Assembly (NCBI RefSeq): GCF_000763385.1
Contig: NZ_JQFA01000002.1
Location: forward strand, 2,418,001 to 2,482,000
DNA length: 64,000 bases
Reading direction: 5' to 3'
DNA from: Leptolyngbya sp. KIOST-1
Lineage (GTDB): Bacteria > Cyanobacteriota > Cyanobacteriia > Phormidesmidales > Phormidesmidaceae
Shown here: positions 24,549-33,127 of the stretch, piece after piece
Layout: every line of letters starts with the position of its first letter
Position numbering within the stretch: position 1 is the first letter of the stretch
Translations under genes and position numbers: made by a program
The notes under the pieces: model-generated
The model's input: the letters and a program-made list of their open reading frames with translations, nothing else
What the model was told of the DNA's origin: nothing
The model's database searches: none

Positions 24549-26024
24549 CTACAGTTCGCCAAAGCCCTTCTTTTTCTTCTGAGTTTTCTGCTTTTTGTTG
24601 CTGGGAGCACGAAAACCGGGCTGTGGCCTGCCGCCCATGCCGCCCATCCCCGGCATGCCGCCGCCCATGCCCGGAAAACCGCCACCCATGCCTGGCATGC
24701 CACCGCCCATGCCGGGGAGCCCCCCGCCGCGCCCCATCTGCTGCATCATGGTGCGCATTTTGGTGAAGTCGCTGACCAGCTTGCCCACGTCTTTTTCCTG
24801 GTGGCCCGAGCCTTTGGCAATCCGGCGGCGACGGCTGGGAGAGCTAGAGAGCAGGTTGGGGTGCTTGCGCTCCTCGGTGGTCATGGAGTTGATCATGGCT
24901 TCGCAGCGCTTGAGCTGCACTTCGCCCTGCTCCAGCATTTCACCCGAAATTTGCTTGCCCATGCCGGGGATCAGCTTCATGATGCTGCCCAGGGAGCCCA
25001 TGCTCTTCATGAAGCGCATTTGCTTGAGGAAGTCGTCGAAGTCAAACTCCGCTTCGAGGATTTTTTGGGTCAGCTTTTCGGCGTCGGCAATGTCCACAGC
25101 CTCCTGGGCCTTTTCCACCAGAGTAAGCACATCGCCCATGCCCAGAATGCGGGAGGCCATCCGGTCAGGGTAGAAGGGCTGGAGCGCCTCCACCTTTTCG
25201 CCCACGCCGATGAACTTGATCGGTTGTCCCGAGATCTGACGGACAGAGAGGGCGGCCCCGCCCCGAGCGTCACCGTCCATTTTGGTGAGAATGGCCCCGG
25301 TAATGCCGATCTGGTCGTGGAAGGTGCGGGTCAGGTTGGCGGCCTCCTGGCCGGTCATGGCATCGACCACCAGCAGCACTTCGTCGGGGTCGATGGCGGT
25401 CTTGATGTCGGCCAGCTCGGCCATCATCTTGGGGTCGATCTGCAAACGGCCCGCCGTGTCCACAATCACGGTGTCTACGCCGTCGGCCCTGGCCTTTTCG
25501 ACCCCCTGGCGGGCGATGTCCACGGGGTTGGCGTCGGTGCCCAGCTCAAACACGGGCACGTCGATCTGTTTACCGAGGGTGATCAGCTGATCGACGGCGG
25601 CGGGGCGGTAGACGTCGGTGGCCACCAGCAGGGTGCTGCGGTTTTCCTTGCGCAGGTGCAGGGCCAGCTTGGCGGTGGCGGTGGTTTTACCGGTGCCCTG
25701 GAGACCCGCCATCAGCACCACGGTGGGCTTGGTGGGGGCGTCGGCCAGGGGGGCGTTGGTGTCGCCCATCAGCCGCACCAGTTCGTCGTTTACCACTTTG
25801 ATAAACTGCTGGTCGGGGCTGACCCCCTTGACCACCTCAATGCCCAGGGCGTTTTCTTTCACCTGGGCGATAAAGTCTTTGATCACCTGGAGGTTGACAT
25901 CGGCCTCTAGCAGGGCGCGGCGCACCTCGCGGAGGGCACCGTCTATATTGGATTCGCTGATTTTGTCCTGGCCACGCAGGCTTTTCCAGGCAGACTCAAG
26001 GCGATCGGACAGGGCTTCAAACAT
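24549..26024 (-). CDS. ffh: Signal recognition particle protein Ffh
   Basis: Ffh binds signal sequences of nascent membrane proteins and, with SRP RNA, targets them to FtsY. The N domain spans residues 1 to about 90. The GTPase domain has G1 GLQGTGKTTATAKLA, DTAGRLQID and TKMDGDARGG. The methionine-rich M domain follows (MRFMKSMGSLGSIMKLIPGM, SPSRRRRIAKGSG). The C-terminal 60 residues are Gly-Met-Pro repeats (PGMGGGMPGMGG), then Lys-rich, as in other cyanobacterial Ffh. At 491 residues the length is normal. No SRP RNA is seen here. Confidence 0.97.
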   Translation of the reverse strand: MFEALSDRLESAWKSLRGQDKISESNIDGALREVRRALLEADVNLQVIKDFIAQVKENALGIEVVKGVSPDQQFIKVVNDELVRLMGDTNAPLADAPTKPTVVLMAGLQGTGKTTATAKLALHLRKENRSTLLVATDVYRPAAVDQLITLGKQIDVPVFELGTDANPVDIARQGVEKARADGVDTVIVDTAGRLQIDPKMMAELADIKTAIDPDEVLLVVDAMTGQEAANLTRTFHDQIGITGAILTKMDGDARGGAALSVRQISGQPIKFIGVGEKVEALQPFYPDRMASRILGMGDVLTLVEKAQEAVDIADAEKLTQKILEAEFDFDDFLKQMRFMKSMGSLGSIMKLIPGMGKQISGEMLEQGEVQLKRCEAMINSMTTEERKHPNLLSSSPSRRRRIAKGSGHQEKDVGKLVSDFTKMRTMMQQMGRGGGLPGMGGGMPGMGGGFPGMGGGMPGMGGMGGRPQPGFRAPSNKKQKTQKKKKGFGEL

Positions 26025-26318
26025 GGTTTAACAGGGAGAATTATCCTGGGGCGGAAATTCCATTCTAAAGGGTGAACGTCCCAGCAGGCGTGCAGCCCGT
26101 TGCACAACCGGTTAGCTCCCGCAATTGGGTACCATGGGCTCTAGGGGTGAATGGGGCCGCCAGAACAGGACGCACGAACCCATCCAGGGGTGCATCACAA
26201 TAGGAAGAGTTCATGTCCTCTCTACTTAACCCTCGGATTCCGCAAAGATTCTAGCCGTAATTCGGAATTCGCTTGGATTGCCTTGTAAGACGTTGTGAAG
26301 GGTGAACCAAACGCAACT

Positions 26319-28622
26319 ATGGCTAACGAATCATCTCGCTGGCTCAATACAGATTCCGTCATCAGGGCTATGCCTGTGGTTGACCTTGACTACACTGTGG
26401 GCAATCGCAGGCCCGGTAGCCAGGGGGGTGATACCCCTGATCAAAACCCTCCGGGCGATCGGAGCACCCCTCATCCTGCCCTGCCCTGGCTGGATTTGAT
26501 TCAGCACTATAGCCGCCTGGTGATGGCGGTCGTCGATGTGGCCACCGAGCTGGGAGCGGCCCCGCAGCCCCATCCGGTGCTGTTCGCCAACCGCTATTTC
26601 TGCCGCCTGACGGGCATTGAGGCCGAGGGGGGACACCTGGACCTCAGCTTTTTTGACCGCCTTTCCCTCACCCACCAGAAGGCGCTGCGGGAGCGCTTTC
26701 GTCGTCACTTTTTGAGCGCGTTGCTTCACTACGCCTACGGGCAGGCCAATCTGGTGTCCCAGCGGCTGCTCCACGAGCCCCTGGTGGTGACCCTGAACGA
26801 CTCTGAAACCGGACAGCAGCGGCAGATTGAACTGCGGCTGCGGACTGCCAAGGAAGGTCTGCGGATCGCGGCGATCAGTCCTGAGCTACAGACCTGTTTG
26901 TCTGACTGCTGGGCCGAGGCCCCCAGTCGGGAGCAGGTGGCCATTCAGCTGCTCAGCAAAGAGCCCACCTTCAGGCACCTGCTGGCGGCCCTCAAGCCGG
27001 GGAACTACACGGTGAGCGGCTGCATCCTGATCGAGGGCATTGACGTTACCGAACGGGAGACCTCCAAGGCCCTGATTGAACTCCTGGTGGGCCACGAGTC
27101 AGTGCTGGGGACGCAGCGCTTTGATCAGGCGAACGTGCTGATGAAGCAGCTGTTTGGGGCCGCCGACAGCTTTTTGCTGAGCGCCGAGAACAGCCAGGCG
27201 CAGCTGTTTACCCAGCTTGACCAGCCCGAGTGGCAGACGGCCAGCTACCGGGTGGAGGACCTGCAGGGTTCGGCCTTTCTGCGCGCCACCGATCGCCGGG
27301 AGGTGGTCAACGTGCCCGACCTCAGCCTCGACTGCCCTACGCCCTGCGAGGTGGATATGCTGAATCGGGGGGTGCGATCGCTGCTGCTCATTCCCCTGGT
27401 CATGCGCACGGCGCGGCTGGGCGACGGCAACGTCCAGATGGTCGGCCTGGTGGGCCTCTCCAGCCCCACCCCCTACGCCTTTGACCAGGCCGATTGCAGT
27501 CGCGCCACCACGCTGATGCCGGCCCTGACCGCCGCCATGCGCCACAGCGTCCAGGACCGTTTCACCAACATTCACCCCTCGGTGCGCTGGCGGTTTGAGC
27601 AGGAGGCCGAACGGCTGAGTCTGGGGCTGCCACCTGCGCCAATCGTCTTTGAGGGGGTCTATCCCCTCTACGGCATCTCCGACATTCGCGGTTCATCGGA
27701 CGAGCGCAACCGGGCGATTCAAAAAGACCTGCTGACCCAGTTTCGCCTCGCCCTGGCTGTGGTTGAAGCCGCAGGCCACTCGGTAAGCAACGCCCTGGTA
27801 GGGCAGCTGGCGCTGGATCTGGCCGACCACATAGTCACCCTGGAGGCCGGGGTGACGGTCGATTCGGAGGTGACGCTGCTGCGCTACCTGCAGCGGGAGG
27901 TGGAGGTCCATTTCGCCTACTTTGCCCAGCACAGCCCCGAGGCTGAGGCCGCGATCGCCCAATACAGAGCCACCATCGACCCAAACCACGACTGTGTCTA
28001 CACCGCCCGCGCCGTGTACGACACCACCATTGGCCATATCAACGGGCTGCTGCGCGACACCTGGAACCACTGGCAGCAGTCCATGCAGGCCATTACCGCC
28101 CACTACTGCGATCTGGAGGCCACCGACGGCATTGACCACATGATCTACGCCGGTCAGGCCATTGACAGTACCTTCACGGAGTTTCAGCTCAAGTCGCTGC
28201 GCTACGAACAGCTGCGGGCGGTGTGTGACTGCGCCCGCAAAGGGTTTGCCCTCAAGGCCATCTACGACACCGACATGACCGTCACCCACCTGGTGCTGGT
28301 GCAGGGCTACACGGTCGATATCGTCCACGACGAGACCACCGAGCGTCTGTTCGACGTGCGGGGCACCCGCGACACCCGCTACGAAATCGTCAAAAAGCGC
28401 ATTGACAAGGCCTGCGATGCAGAAACGGGCGATCGCATTACCCAGCCCGGTAGACTGACGGTGGTCTACTCCACCAGCGAAGAGTGGCAGGAGTACGAGC
28501 GCTACCTGCGCTACCTGCACCGCGAGGGCCTGATCGAGGATGAGATCGAACAGGGCACCGTCGAACCACTCCAGGGGGTCAACGGGCTGAAGTTTGCCCG
28601 GGTGCGGGTAAGGCCTGAGTAG
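26319..28622 (+). CDS. Large GAF-domain-containing protein
   Basis: The product of about 767 residues is soluble. The N-terminal part (about 60-250) resembles a PAS-like fold (VLFANRYFCRLTGIEAEGG). A GAF domain follows at about 270-430 (SFLLSAENSQAQLFTQLDQP, RGVRSLLLIPLVM, ILIEGIDVTERE). The C-terminal 330 residues contain YPLYGISDIRGSSDERNRAI and a helical region that I do not recognise. No kinase, GGDEF or DNA-binding domain is seen, so its output is unclear. An upstream GTG at 26295 would add eight residues. It probably senses a small ligand or redox state. Confidence 0.75.
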   Translation: MANESSRWLNTDSVIRAMPVVDLDYTVGNRRPGSQGGDTPDQNPPGDRSTPHPALPWLDLIQHYSRLVMAVVDVATELGAAPQPHPVLFANRYFCRLTGIEAEGGHLDLSFFDRLSLTHQKALRERFRRHFLSALLHYAYGQANLVSQRLLHEPLVVTLNDSETGQQRQIELRLRTAKEGLRIAAISPELQTCLSDCWAEAPSREQVAIQLLSKEPTFRHLLAALKPGNYTVSGCILIEGIDVTERETSKALIELLVGHESVLGTQRFDQANVLMKQLFGAADSFLLSAENSQAQLFTQLDQPEWQTASYRVEDLQGSAFLRATDRREVVNVPDLSLDCPTPCEVDMLNRGVRSLLLIPLVMRTARLGDGNVQMVGLVGLSSPTPYAFDQADCSRATTLMPALTAAMRHSVQDRFTNIHPSVRWRFEQEAERLSLGLPPAPIVFEGVYPLYGISDIRGSSDERNRAIQKDLLTQFRLALAVVEAAGHSVSNALVGQLALDLADHIVTLEAGVTVDSEVTLLRYLQREVEVHFAYFAQHSPEAEAAIAQYRATIDPNHDCVYTARAVYDTTIGHINGLLRDTWNHWQQSMQAITAHYCDLEATDGIDHMIYAGQAIDSTFTEFQLKSLRYEQLRAVCDCARKGFALKAIYDTDMTVTHLVLVQGYTVDIVHDETTERLFDVRGTRDTRYEIVKKRIDKACDAETGDRITQPGRLTVVYSTSEEWQEYERYLRYLHREGLIEDEIEQGTVEPLQGVNGLKFARVRVRPE

Positions 28623-28646
28623 GACGGGGTACCCTCAGCCCCGCGC

Positions 28647-28776
28647 CTGAGATCTGTCATCCCTTATTCTCTGCAGCCTAAGCTCCAAGGGCCGCAGCCC
28701 CTGATGCGTAGTTTTTGAGTCGGGCGTAGCGATGCAGGGGATCAGGGGATTTAGCCAGAATGCATAACACCGCCTA
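28647..28776 (+). mobile_element. Degenerate copy of the stop-codon (TA-flanked) element
   Basis: CTGTCATC near the left, a GGGCCGCAGCCCC hairpin, then TTTTTGAGTCGGGCGTAGCGA aligns in order with the element at 30194-30322, and a CACCGCCTA-like right end closes it. Ends are worn and the boundaries are approximate. It lies between the GAF gene stop and the Crp-family gene. Confidence 0.5.
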
Positions 28777-28880
28777 AAGCTTGGCCCTGCTTCGGTCTGC
28801 CCCAGGTTTCTGGGTACCATGGAAGCGTACCTCGTCACGGCTGGTCAGCTCTAACCAACCCTGGGCGTCACGTTTCCACC

Positions 28881-29573
28881 ATGCTTTCTATGCAAGCCGA
28901 CACGCTAAGTGAACTGTACCCTCTATTCCATGCTGCCAGCCCCGAAACCATTGACTGGCTGATCTCTGTCGCCACCCACCACGACTACCCTGCCAACCGG
29001 GCTGTAGTCATGGAAGATGCCTGGGGCAACGCTGTTTATTTCATTGAGTCTGGCTGGGTCAAGGTGCGTCGCCACGCCGAAGAGAGCTCCATTACCCTGG
29101 CGGTGCTGGGCAAAGGTGACTTCTTTGGTGAAATGGCCATTTTGGACGAGTCACCCCGGTCTACCGATGTGGTTGCCATGACCGCGGTCAAGCTGATGAG
29201 TATATCGGCGCAGCGGTTCATTCAGACCCTGTTTAAGGATCCCCAGCTCCACCATCGGCTGCTACAGCTCATGGTGCAGCGAATACGCCAGACCAACCTG
29301 CGGTTTCAACTCCTCCATCAGCCCCCGGCCGTGAAGTTAGCCAATACGCTGACCGCCATTCAGGAGGCCTACGGCGAAGCAGTGGCAGACGGGGTAGAAC
29401 TGTTTAATATTCCCCGCAAAGACCTGGCCGACCTAGCCGGTATCACCCGCGAAGAAGCCGAGAAGATCATGGGCAAACTGGCCGAAAAGGGCTGGATCGT
29501 TGAGGATGCGGTGCGATCGGTTCTGCTGCTCAAAAATACGCGCCAACTCGCCCACTTGGCCGGGCGGCTGTAG
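28881..29573 (+). CDS. Crp/Fnr-family transcriptional regulator
   Basis: The 230-residue protein has a cyclic-nucleotide-binding-type beta barrel (about residues 20-130, with VLGKGDFFGEMAILDESPRS). A dimer helix follows, then a C-terminal winged helix-turn-helix (FNIPRKDLADLAGITREEAE). The phosphate-binding cassette reads GEMAILDESPRSTDV, close to that of cAMP-binding Crp proteins, so cAMP or a related nucleotide is possible. The alternative start at the fourth codon makes no difference to the fold. Its targets are unknown. Confidence 0.9.
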   Translation: MLSMQADTLSELYPLFHAASPETIDWLISVATHHDYPANRAVVMEDAWGNAVYFIESGWVKVRRHAEESSITLAVLGKGDFFGEMAILDESPRSTDVVAMTAVKLMSISAQRFIQTLFKDPQLHHRLLQLMVQRIRQTNLRFQLLHQPPAVKLANTLTAIQEAYGEAVADGVELFNIPRKDLADLAGITREEAEKIMGKLAEKGWIVEDAVRSVLLLKNTRQLAHLAGRL

Positions 29574-29707
29574 AAACGGTTTGCAGCAGTAGGTAGCCAG
29601 GATCTCTAAATTTGTAGAGAATGCTTAAGTTAACCAACCCCTTAAGTTCCCCGTGGTAGGTTGTCAACATCAGCTACCTGACGTGGTTCAGTACCTGGGA
29701 ACCTGCT

Positions 29708-30196
29708 ATGCCTCTACAACCGCCTTCACCTCCCTCCATCAGCCCCAGCCAGATGACCTTGCTGCGCATTGTGTCGACCATGGCCTGGAGCGATGGGCAT
29801 CTTGCTGACGAAGAGGTCGGCGTCATGCTGGATCAGTTTAGCCAACTGTTTGCCAGCAATCCTGGGCAGCAGTCCGCTCTACGCGATGAACTGCGCGACT
29901 ACCTGATGCAAAACTTGCCCCTGGAAGAACTGGTGCCCAAGCTCACCAACCCGGCAGAGCGAGAGCTTGTCCTCAAGCTGGGCCACCAGGTGATCAGCGC
30001 CAGTGCCCGCACCCCTGGAGAAGACCTGATCAATCAAGAGGAGGCGGACGCTTACAGGCACCTGGTCTCACTCCTCAACCTGCCCGAAGATGTGGTGGCA
30101 CGAATCGAGCAGGAAAGCGGTCAACCAGCCACTGACAACACCAATCTAATTGAGCAGTTGACCGCTGAGATCAAGACCTTCGTCGACGAGCACTAG
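29708..30196 (+). CDS. TerB-like (tellurite-resistance/DjlA N-terminal-type) protein
   Basis: The 162-residue protein is all helical. SQMTLLRIVSTMAWSDGHLA and DEEVGVMLDQF form the TerB signature of a helix pair with an acidic loop (Asp-Gly-x-x-x-x-Glu-Glu). A second, similar acidic helix pair follows (GEDLINQEEADAYRHLV). TerB proteins are small metal-binding or envelope-stress-related proteins; no function is established for this one. The TAG stop at 30194 coincides with the left end of a MITE-like element, and nadA is convergent. Confidence 0.75.
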   Translation: MPLQPPSPPSISPSQMTLLRIVSTMAWSDGHLADEEVGVMLDQFSQLFASNPGQQSALRDELRDYLMQNLPLEELVPKLTNPAERELVLKLGHQVISASARTPGEDLINQEEADAYRHLVSLLNLPEDVVARIEQESGQPATDNTNLIEQLTAEIKTFVDEH

Positions 30197-30322
30197 GGGC
30201 TGTCCTCAATTAGCTGCCAAACGCCTAAAAGTTAAGGGTTGCAGACCCTAGCCTGTTTTTTGGGTCGGGCGTGGCGAAGCGTGATATACCGAGCTTTTGA
30301 CCACAATTGGTGACACGCCCTA
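30194..30322 (+). mobile_element. TA-flanked MITE-like element between two stop codons
   Basis: This 129-bp non-coding element fills the entire gap between terB-like and nadA. The left end TAGGGGCTGTCCTCAATT and the right end, read on the other strand, TAGGGCGTGTCACCAATT match at about 14 of 18 positions. The TAG of the left end is the terB-like stop; the TAG of the right end is the nadA stop. TA occurs at both borders, as expected from TA target duplication (IS630/Tc1-type). An internal hairpin (GGGTTGCAGACCC) is followed by CCTGTTTTTT, like an intrinsic terminator. Relatives are at 31362 and 59574. Confidence 0.75.
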
Positions 30323-31282
30323 GGCGCTCATCTCCAGCATGCGCTGAATGGGCCTGAGTGCCTGCTGCTGTAACCCTGGCTCGAGAACAATCTCGGGGGC
30401 GCGATTTTTCATCGCTAGGTAGAGCTTCTCAAGGGTGTTGAGCCGCATGTGGGGGCATTCGTTGCAGGCGCAGGTCGCCGTTGTGGGCGGGGCCGGGATA
30501 AACCCTTTGTCTGGAGCCTGTTTCTGCATTTGGTGGATGATGCCAGGCTCGGTAACAACAATAAATTTAGGGCTGCTACTCCGCTGGGCATAGTTGAGCA
30601 GGGCCGTGGTGGAACCAATGAAATGGGCGTGGCGGAGAACGGCCTCTTCACACTCTGGATGGGCAATCACCTCTGCCTCAGGATGGGCCTGCTGCAACTG
30701 CACCAGTTTTTTTTCTGAAAAAGTTTCGTGAACTATACAGCTTCCCTGCCAGAGCACCATGTCGCGGCCGGTCTGCTGCATTACGTAGCGACCCAGATTG
30801 CGATCGGGAGCAAAGATGATTTTTTGCTCGGGGGGCAACTGCTGGACAATGCTCACGGCATTAGAGCTGGTGCAGATAATATCGCTCATGGCCTTGATCG
30901 CCGCTGTGCAGTTGATGTAAGAAATGACCAGGTGGTCGGGATGGGCAGCCTTAAAGGCTGCAAAGGCATCGGGAGGGCAGCTGTCGGCCAGGGAACACCC
31001 GGCCTCGAGATCGGGCAGTAGCACCTGCTTCTCGGGGTTGAGAATTTTGGCGGTTTCGGCCATGAAGTGCACGCCCGCAAAGACAATCACATCGGCATCG
31101 GTTGCAGCGGCCTGGCGAGACAGGCCCAAGGAATCGCCAATGTAGTCAGCTAAGTCTTGAATATCAGATTCTTGGTAGTAGTGAGCCAAAATGACGGCAT
31201 TGAGCTCGCGCTTGAGCCTCTCAATCGCGTCAAACAAATCGTAGGTGGGAAGCGCAGCAGCAGGCGATAGGGTGGTGAACAC
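30320..31282 (-). CDS. nadA: Quinolinate synthase A
   Basis: NadA condenses iminoaspartate with dihydroxyacetone phosphate to quinolinate, the second step of NAD synthesis, using a 4Fe-4S cluster. The N-terminal motif is [20 protein letters not shown], and [14 protein letters not shown] follows. Cysteines available for the cluster are in [17 protein letters not shown] and CNECPHM. At 320 residues it is of normal length. The start is ATG at 31282. The stop lies on the right border of the adjacent MITE-like element. Confidence 0.96.
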   Translation of the reverse strand: MFTTLSPAAALPTYDLFDAIERLKRELNAVILAHYYQESDIQDLADYIGDSLGLSRQAAATDADVIVFAGVHFMAETAKILNPEKQVLLPDLEAGCSLADSCPPDAFAAFKAAHPDHLVISYINCTAAIKAMSDIICTSSNAVSIVQQLPPEQKIIFAPDRNLGRYVMQQTGRDMVLWQGSCIVHETFSEKKLVQLQQAHPEAEVIAHPECEEAVLRHAHFIGSTTALLNYAQRSSSPKFIVVTEPGIIHQMQKQAPDKGFIPAPPTTATCACNECPHMRLNTLEKLYLAMKNRAPEIVLEPGLQQQALRPIQRMLEMSA

Positions 31283-31361
31283 GGTAGTAGACAGGCCGAA
31301 AACAAGTGCACTTCGAATTATAGTTCATTTCACCAAAATTCACCACGACTCCCTCTCCCAC

Positions 31362-31487
31362 TAGGGCGGATGGTCAATTCCCGCTAAAATCCGTGTGCTC
31401 AGGGCCCACCACGCCTGAACCCCAAAAAAAACAGGGGCCGTAACCACTGCCTTTGGGCCATTAGAGGCTAATTGATGACAGCCCCTA
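31362..31487 (-). mobile_element. TA-flanked MITE-like element at the response-regulator stop
   Basis: This 126-bp element is read on the minus strand. Its left end TAGGGGCTGTCATCAATT begins exactly at the TAG stop of the OmpR-type gene. The far end, read on the plus strand, is TAGGGCGGATGGTCAATT. A GGGGC/GCCCC hairpin is followed by TGTTTTTTTT, a good terminator for the regulator gene. The internal order, including TTTTTGGGGTTCAGGCGTGG, parallels the element at 30194. Confidence 0.72.
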
Positions 31488-32234
31488 GCTCAGCGAGGAG
31501 GAGGCCAGACTGGGGCTCACCCGGGGACTATGGCCGTTAGATTCAGCGGAGGCGCGCTCGACATTGAAGCGGTAGCCAACATTGCGGACGGTTTGAATGA
31601 TGTTCGGCTGCCTGGGATCGACCTCGATCTTTTTGCGCAGAGAAAGAATGTGAGTGTCCACCGTCCTGGGGTTATCGATCGCATCGGGCCAGGCCCGGCG
31701 CAGGAGATCGGTGCGGCTGAGAGGGGCGCCAGCAGCCTGGGTAAGAACGTACAGCAGGCTAAATTCCTGGGGGGTCAAATCAATGTAGTCGCCGCGAAAG
31801 TTGACGCGCCGCTGCACCAGGTCAATGTTCAAGTCGCCGTAGGTCAGAGAGGCCGGGGCGCTCATCAACCGCACACGTCGGGTCAGCGCTTCAACGCGGG
31901 CCAAAAACTCCTGCATGCCAAAGGGCTTGGTGAGATAGTCGTCGGCCCCTGCTCGCAGCCCGGTGACGATGTCGGTTTCGGTGTTGCAGGCGGAGAGAAT
32001 CATGATCAGCGGTTGTCCCTGACTGTGCAGCCATTTACACAGCTCTACGCCATCGCCGTCGGGCAGCTGAGAATCTAAAATCACCAGGTCAGGCTGGCGG
32101 CTCTGAAACACATCACGGGTGCGAACTAAATCTGACGACTGAAAAACCCTATAGCCCGCCTGCTGAAGATGCCAGCCTAGGAGCGATCGCAAATGGGGAT
32201 TGCCCTCAATAATCTGTACAGATACAGAGCCCAC
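31485..32234 (-). CDS. OmpR-family response regulator
   Basis: The 249-residue protein has a receiver domain (residues about 5-118) with phospho-acceptor Asp in LVILDSQLPDGDG, Ser in MILSACNTETD and Lys in YLTKPFG. The N-terminal acidic pair is only partly kept (IIEGNP instead of Glu-Asp). A winged-helix DNA-binding domain follows (about 125-225, DLTPQEFSLLYVLTQ, RTVDTHILSLRKKI, TVRNVGYRFN). The Ser-rich tail is disordered. I could not decide between named cyanobacterial regulators. No histidine kinase is adjacent. Confidence 0.9.
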   Translation of the reverse strand: MGSVSVQIIEGNPHLRSLLGWHLQQAGYRVFQSSDLVRTRDVFQSRQPDLVILDSQLPDGDGVELCKWLHSQGQPLIMILSACNTETDIVTGLRAGADDYLTKPFGMQEFLARVEALTRRVRLMSAPASLTYGDLNIDLVQRRVNFRGDYIDLTPQEFSLLYVLTQAAGAPLSRTDLLRRAWPDAIDNPRTVDTHILSLRKKIEVDPRQPNIIQTVRNVGYRFNVERASAESNGHSPRVSPSLASSSLS

Positions 32235-32612
32235 TGGGTTTCGTCATAAACGGCAATTTTTATTCGCTAAACATAGCAAAGCCCTTCAGGGAATTTTGTA
32301 GCTAGGGTTACCCAACCCTGAGGTCCAGTCTCAGGCTCCAGCCCCACCGCTATCGGTACAAAATGTTACCAAGGGTAGATGAATCGCTGATTTTAGAGCA
32401 TTAATTCGTATAACTTAAACATAGTTTGAGATTCGAAAGAATACGGCTTTGGAAAGCCTTTAGAGAGGCTAAAAAAAACAAAAGAACCGATATCGCCTAG
32501 ATTCAAAAAAAATCTGAAAAACCCTGGCCTGTGGGCAAAAGAGCAGTTGCGTAAGTAAAAATTTGATTTTGAAGCTTAGGTATTATAAAAGTCAACTGCG
32601 TCGTTTCTAATC
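32235..32612. other. Gene-free A/T-rich divergent promoter region, about 380 bp
   Basis: It separates the response regulator (minus) and the pseudo-receiver (plus). It is clearly richer in A and T than its neighbours, particularly at 32395-32600, with AAAAAAAACAAAAG and CAAAAAAAATC runs and TATTATAAAA just upstream of the plus-strand start. It should hold both promoters. No RNA gene is recognised. Confidence 0.5.
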
Positions 32613-33002
32613 ATGAATGTGACCCGAGGCTATATTCTTGTGCTCGATCCAGAGTGTCAACAGGTTGAGGACGCTCATCCCCTGGAGGCCAACCTGCAGT
32701 ATCCGGTGTTTGTGGCCAAGTCTACCGAGCAGGCGGTCACTCGAGTTAGCCAAGCGCCCCCCTGTCTGGTAATTTTGGTGGGCAATAACTTTCAGACTTG
32801 GTCGCAGCCGCTGGTGCATCAGCTGCGCCAACACAGCCATGCTCCCGATATGACCATTGTGGCGCTCACCGATTCTACCAGTCCCCAGTGGAATTACAGC
32901 GAGGATACCCCCGGGGTCGATGGGCTGCTGGTGCAGCCTCTCAGTATGGACATTCTGCGCTCCCTGGTGGAGTCGGCTTTTGCCCGCAGCATTTGCCACT
33001 GA
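32613..33002 (+). CDS. Degenerate receiver-like protein lacking the phospho-acceptor
   Basis: The 129-residue protein follows the CheY fold pattern: strand YILVLDPE, helix EQAVTRVSQ, strand CLVILVGNN, then TIVALTDST and VDGLLVQPLS. At the strand where phospho-Asp should stand the sequence is VILVGNNF, so Asp is absent. The Lys of the KP motif is replaced by Gln (LLVQPLS); only Thr in VALTDS survives. It probably cannot be phosphorylated normally and may act through protein contacts. It is divergent from a DNA-binding response regulator. Confidence 0.7.
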   Translation: MNVTRGYILVLDPECQQVEDAHPLEANLQYPVFVAKSTEQAVTRVSQAPPCLVILVGNNFQTWSQPLVHQLRQHSHAPDMTIVALTDSTSPQWNYSEDTPGVDGLLVQPLSMDILRSLVESAFARSICH

Positions 33003-33127
33003 CCTGGCTAGGGAATAACCCGTTTTGGACGATGAATTGTAGCGCTGGCAACCTAGCTTATCTAGCCCAGCATCAGCATTTCCCAGGTCAGCTGGGTATG
33101 CTGAAACTAGGTTAACAGAGAGCCTTC

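Noticed and set aside
24600-24740. Tandem repeat in the DNA encoding the ffh tail
   Set aside because: The repetition is explained by the Gly-Met-Pro-rich C-terminal tail usual in cyanobacterial Ffh.
24801-25910. A 369-codon open frame on the plus strand opposite ffh
   Set aside because: It is fully antisense to a certain ffh gene, its composition (His/Gly/Val-rich) is that of a reversed GC-rich gene, and it matches no family.
27693-28520. A 275-codon minus-strand frame opposite the GAF protein gene
   Set aside because: It is antisense to a long coherent protein and lacks recognisable motifs or a ribosome site.
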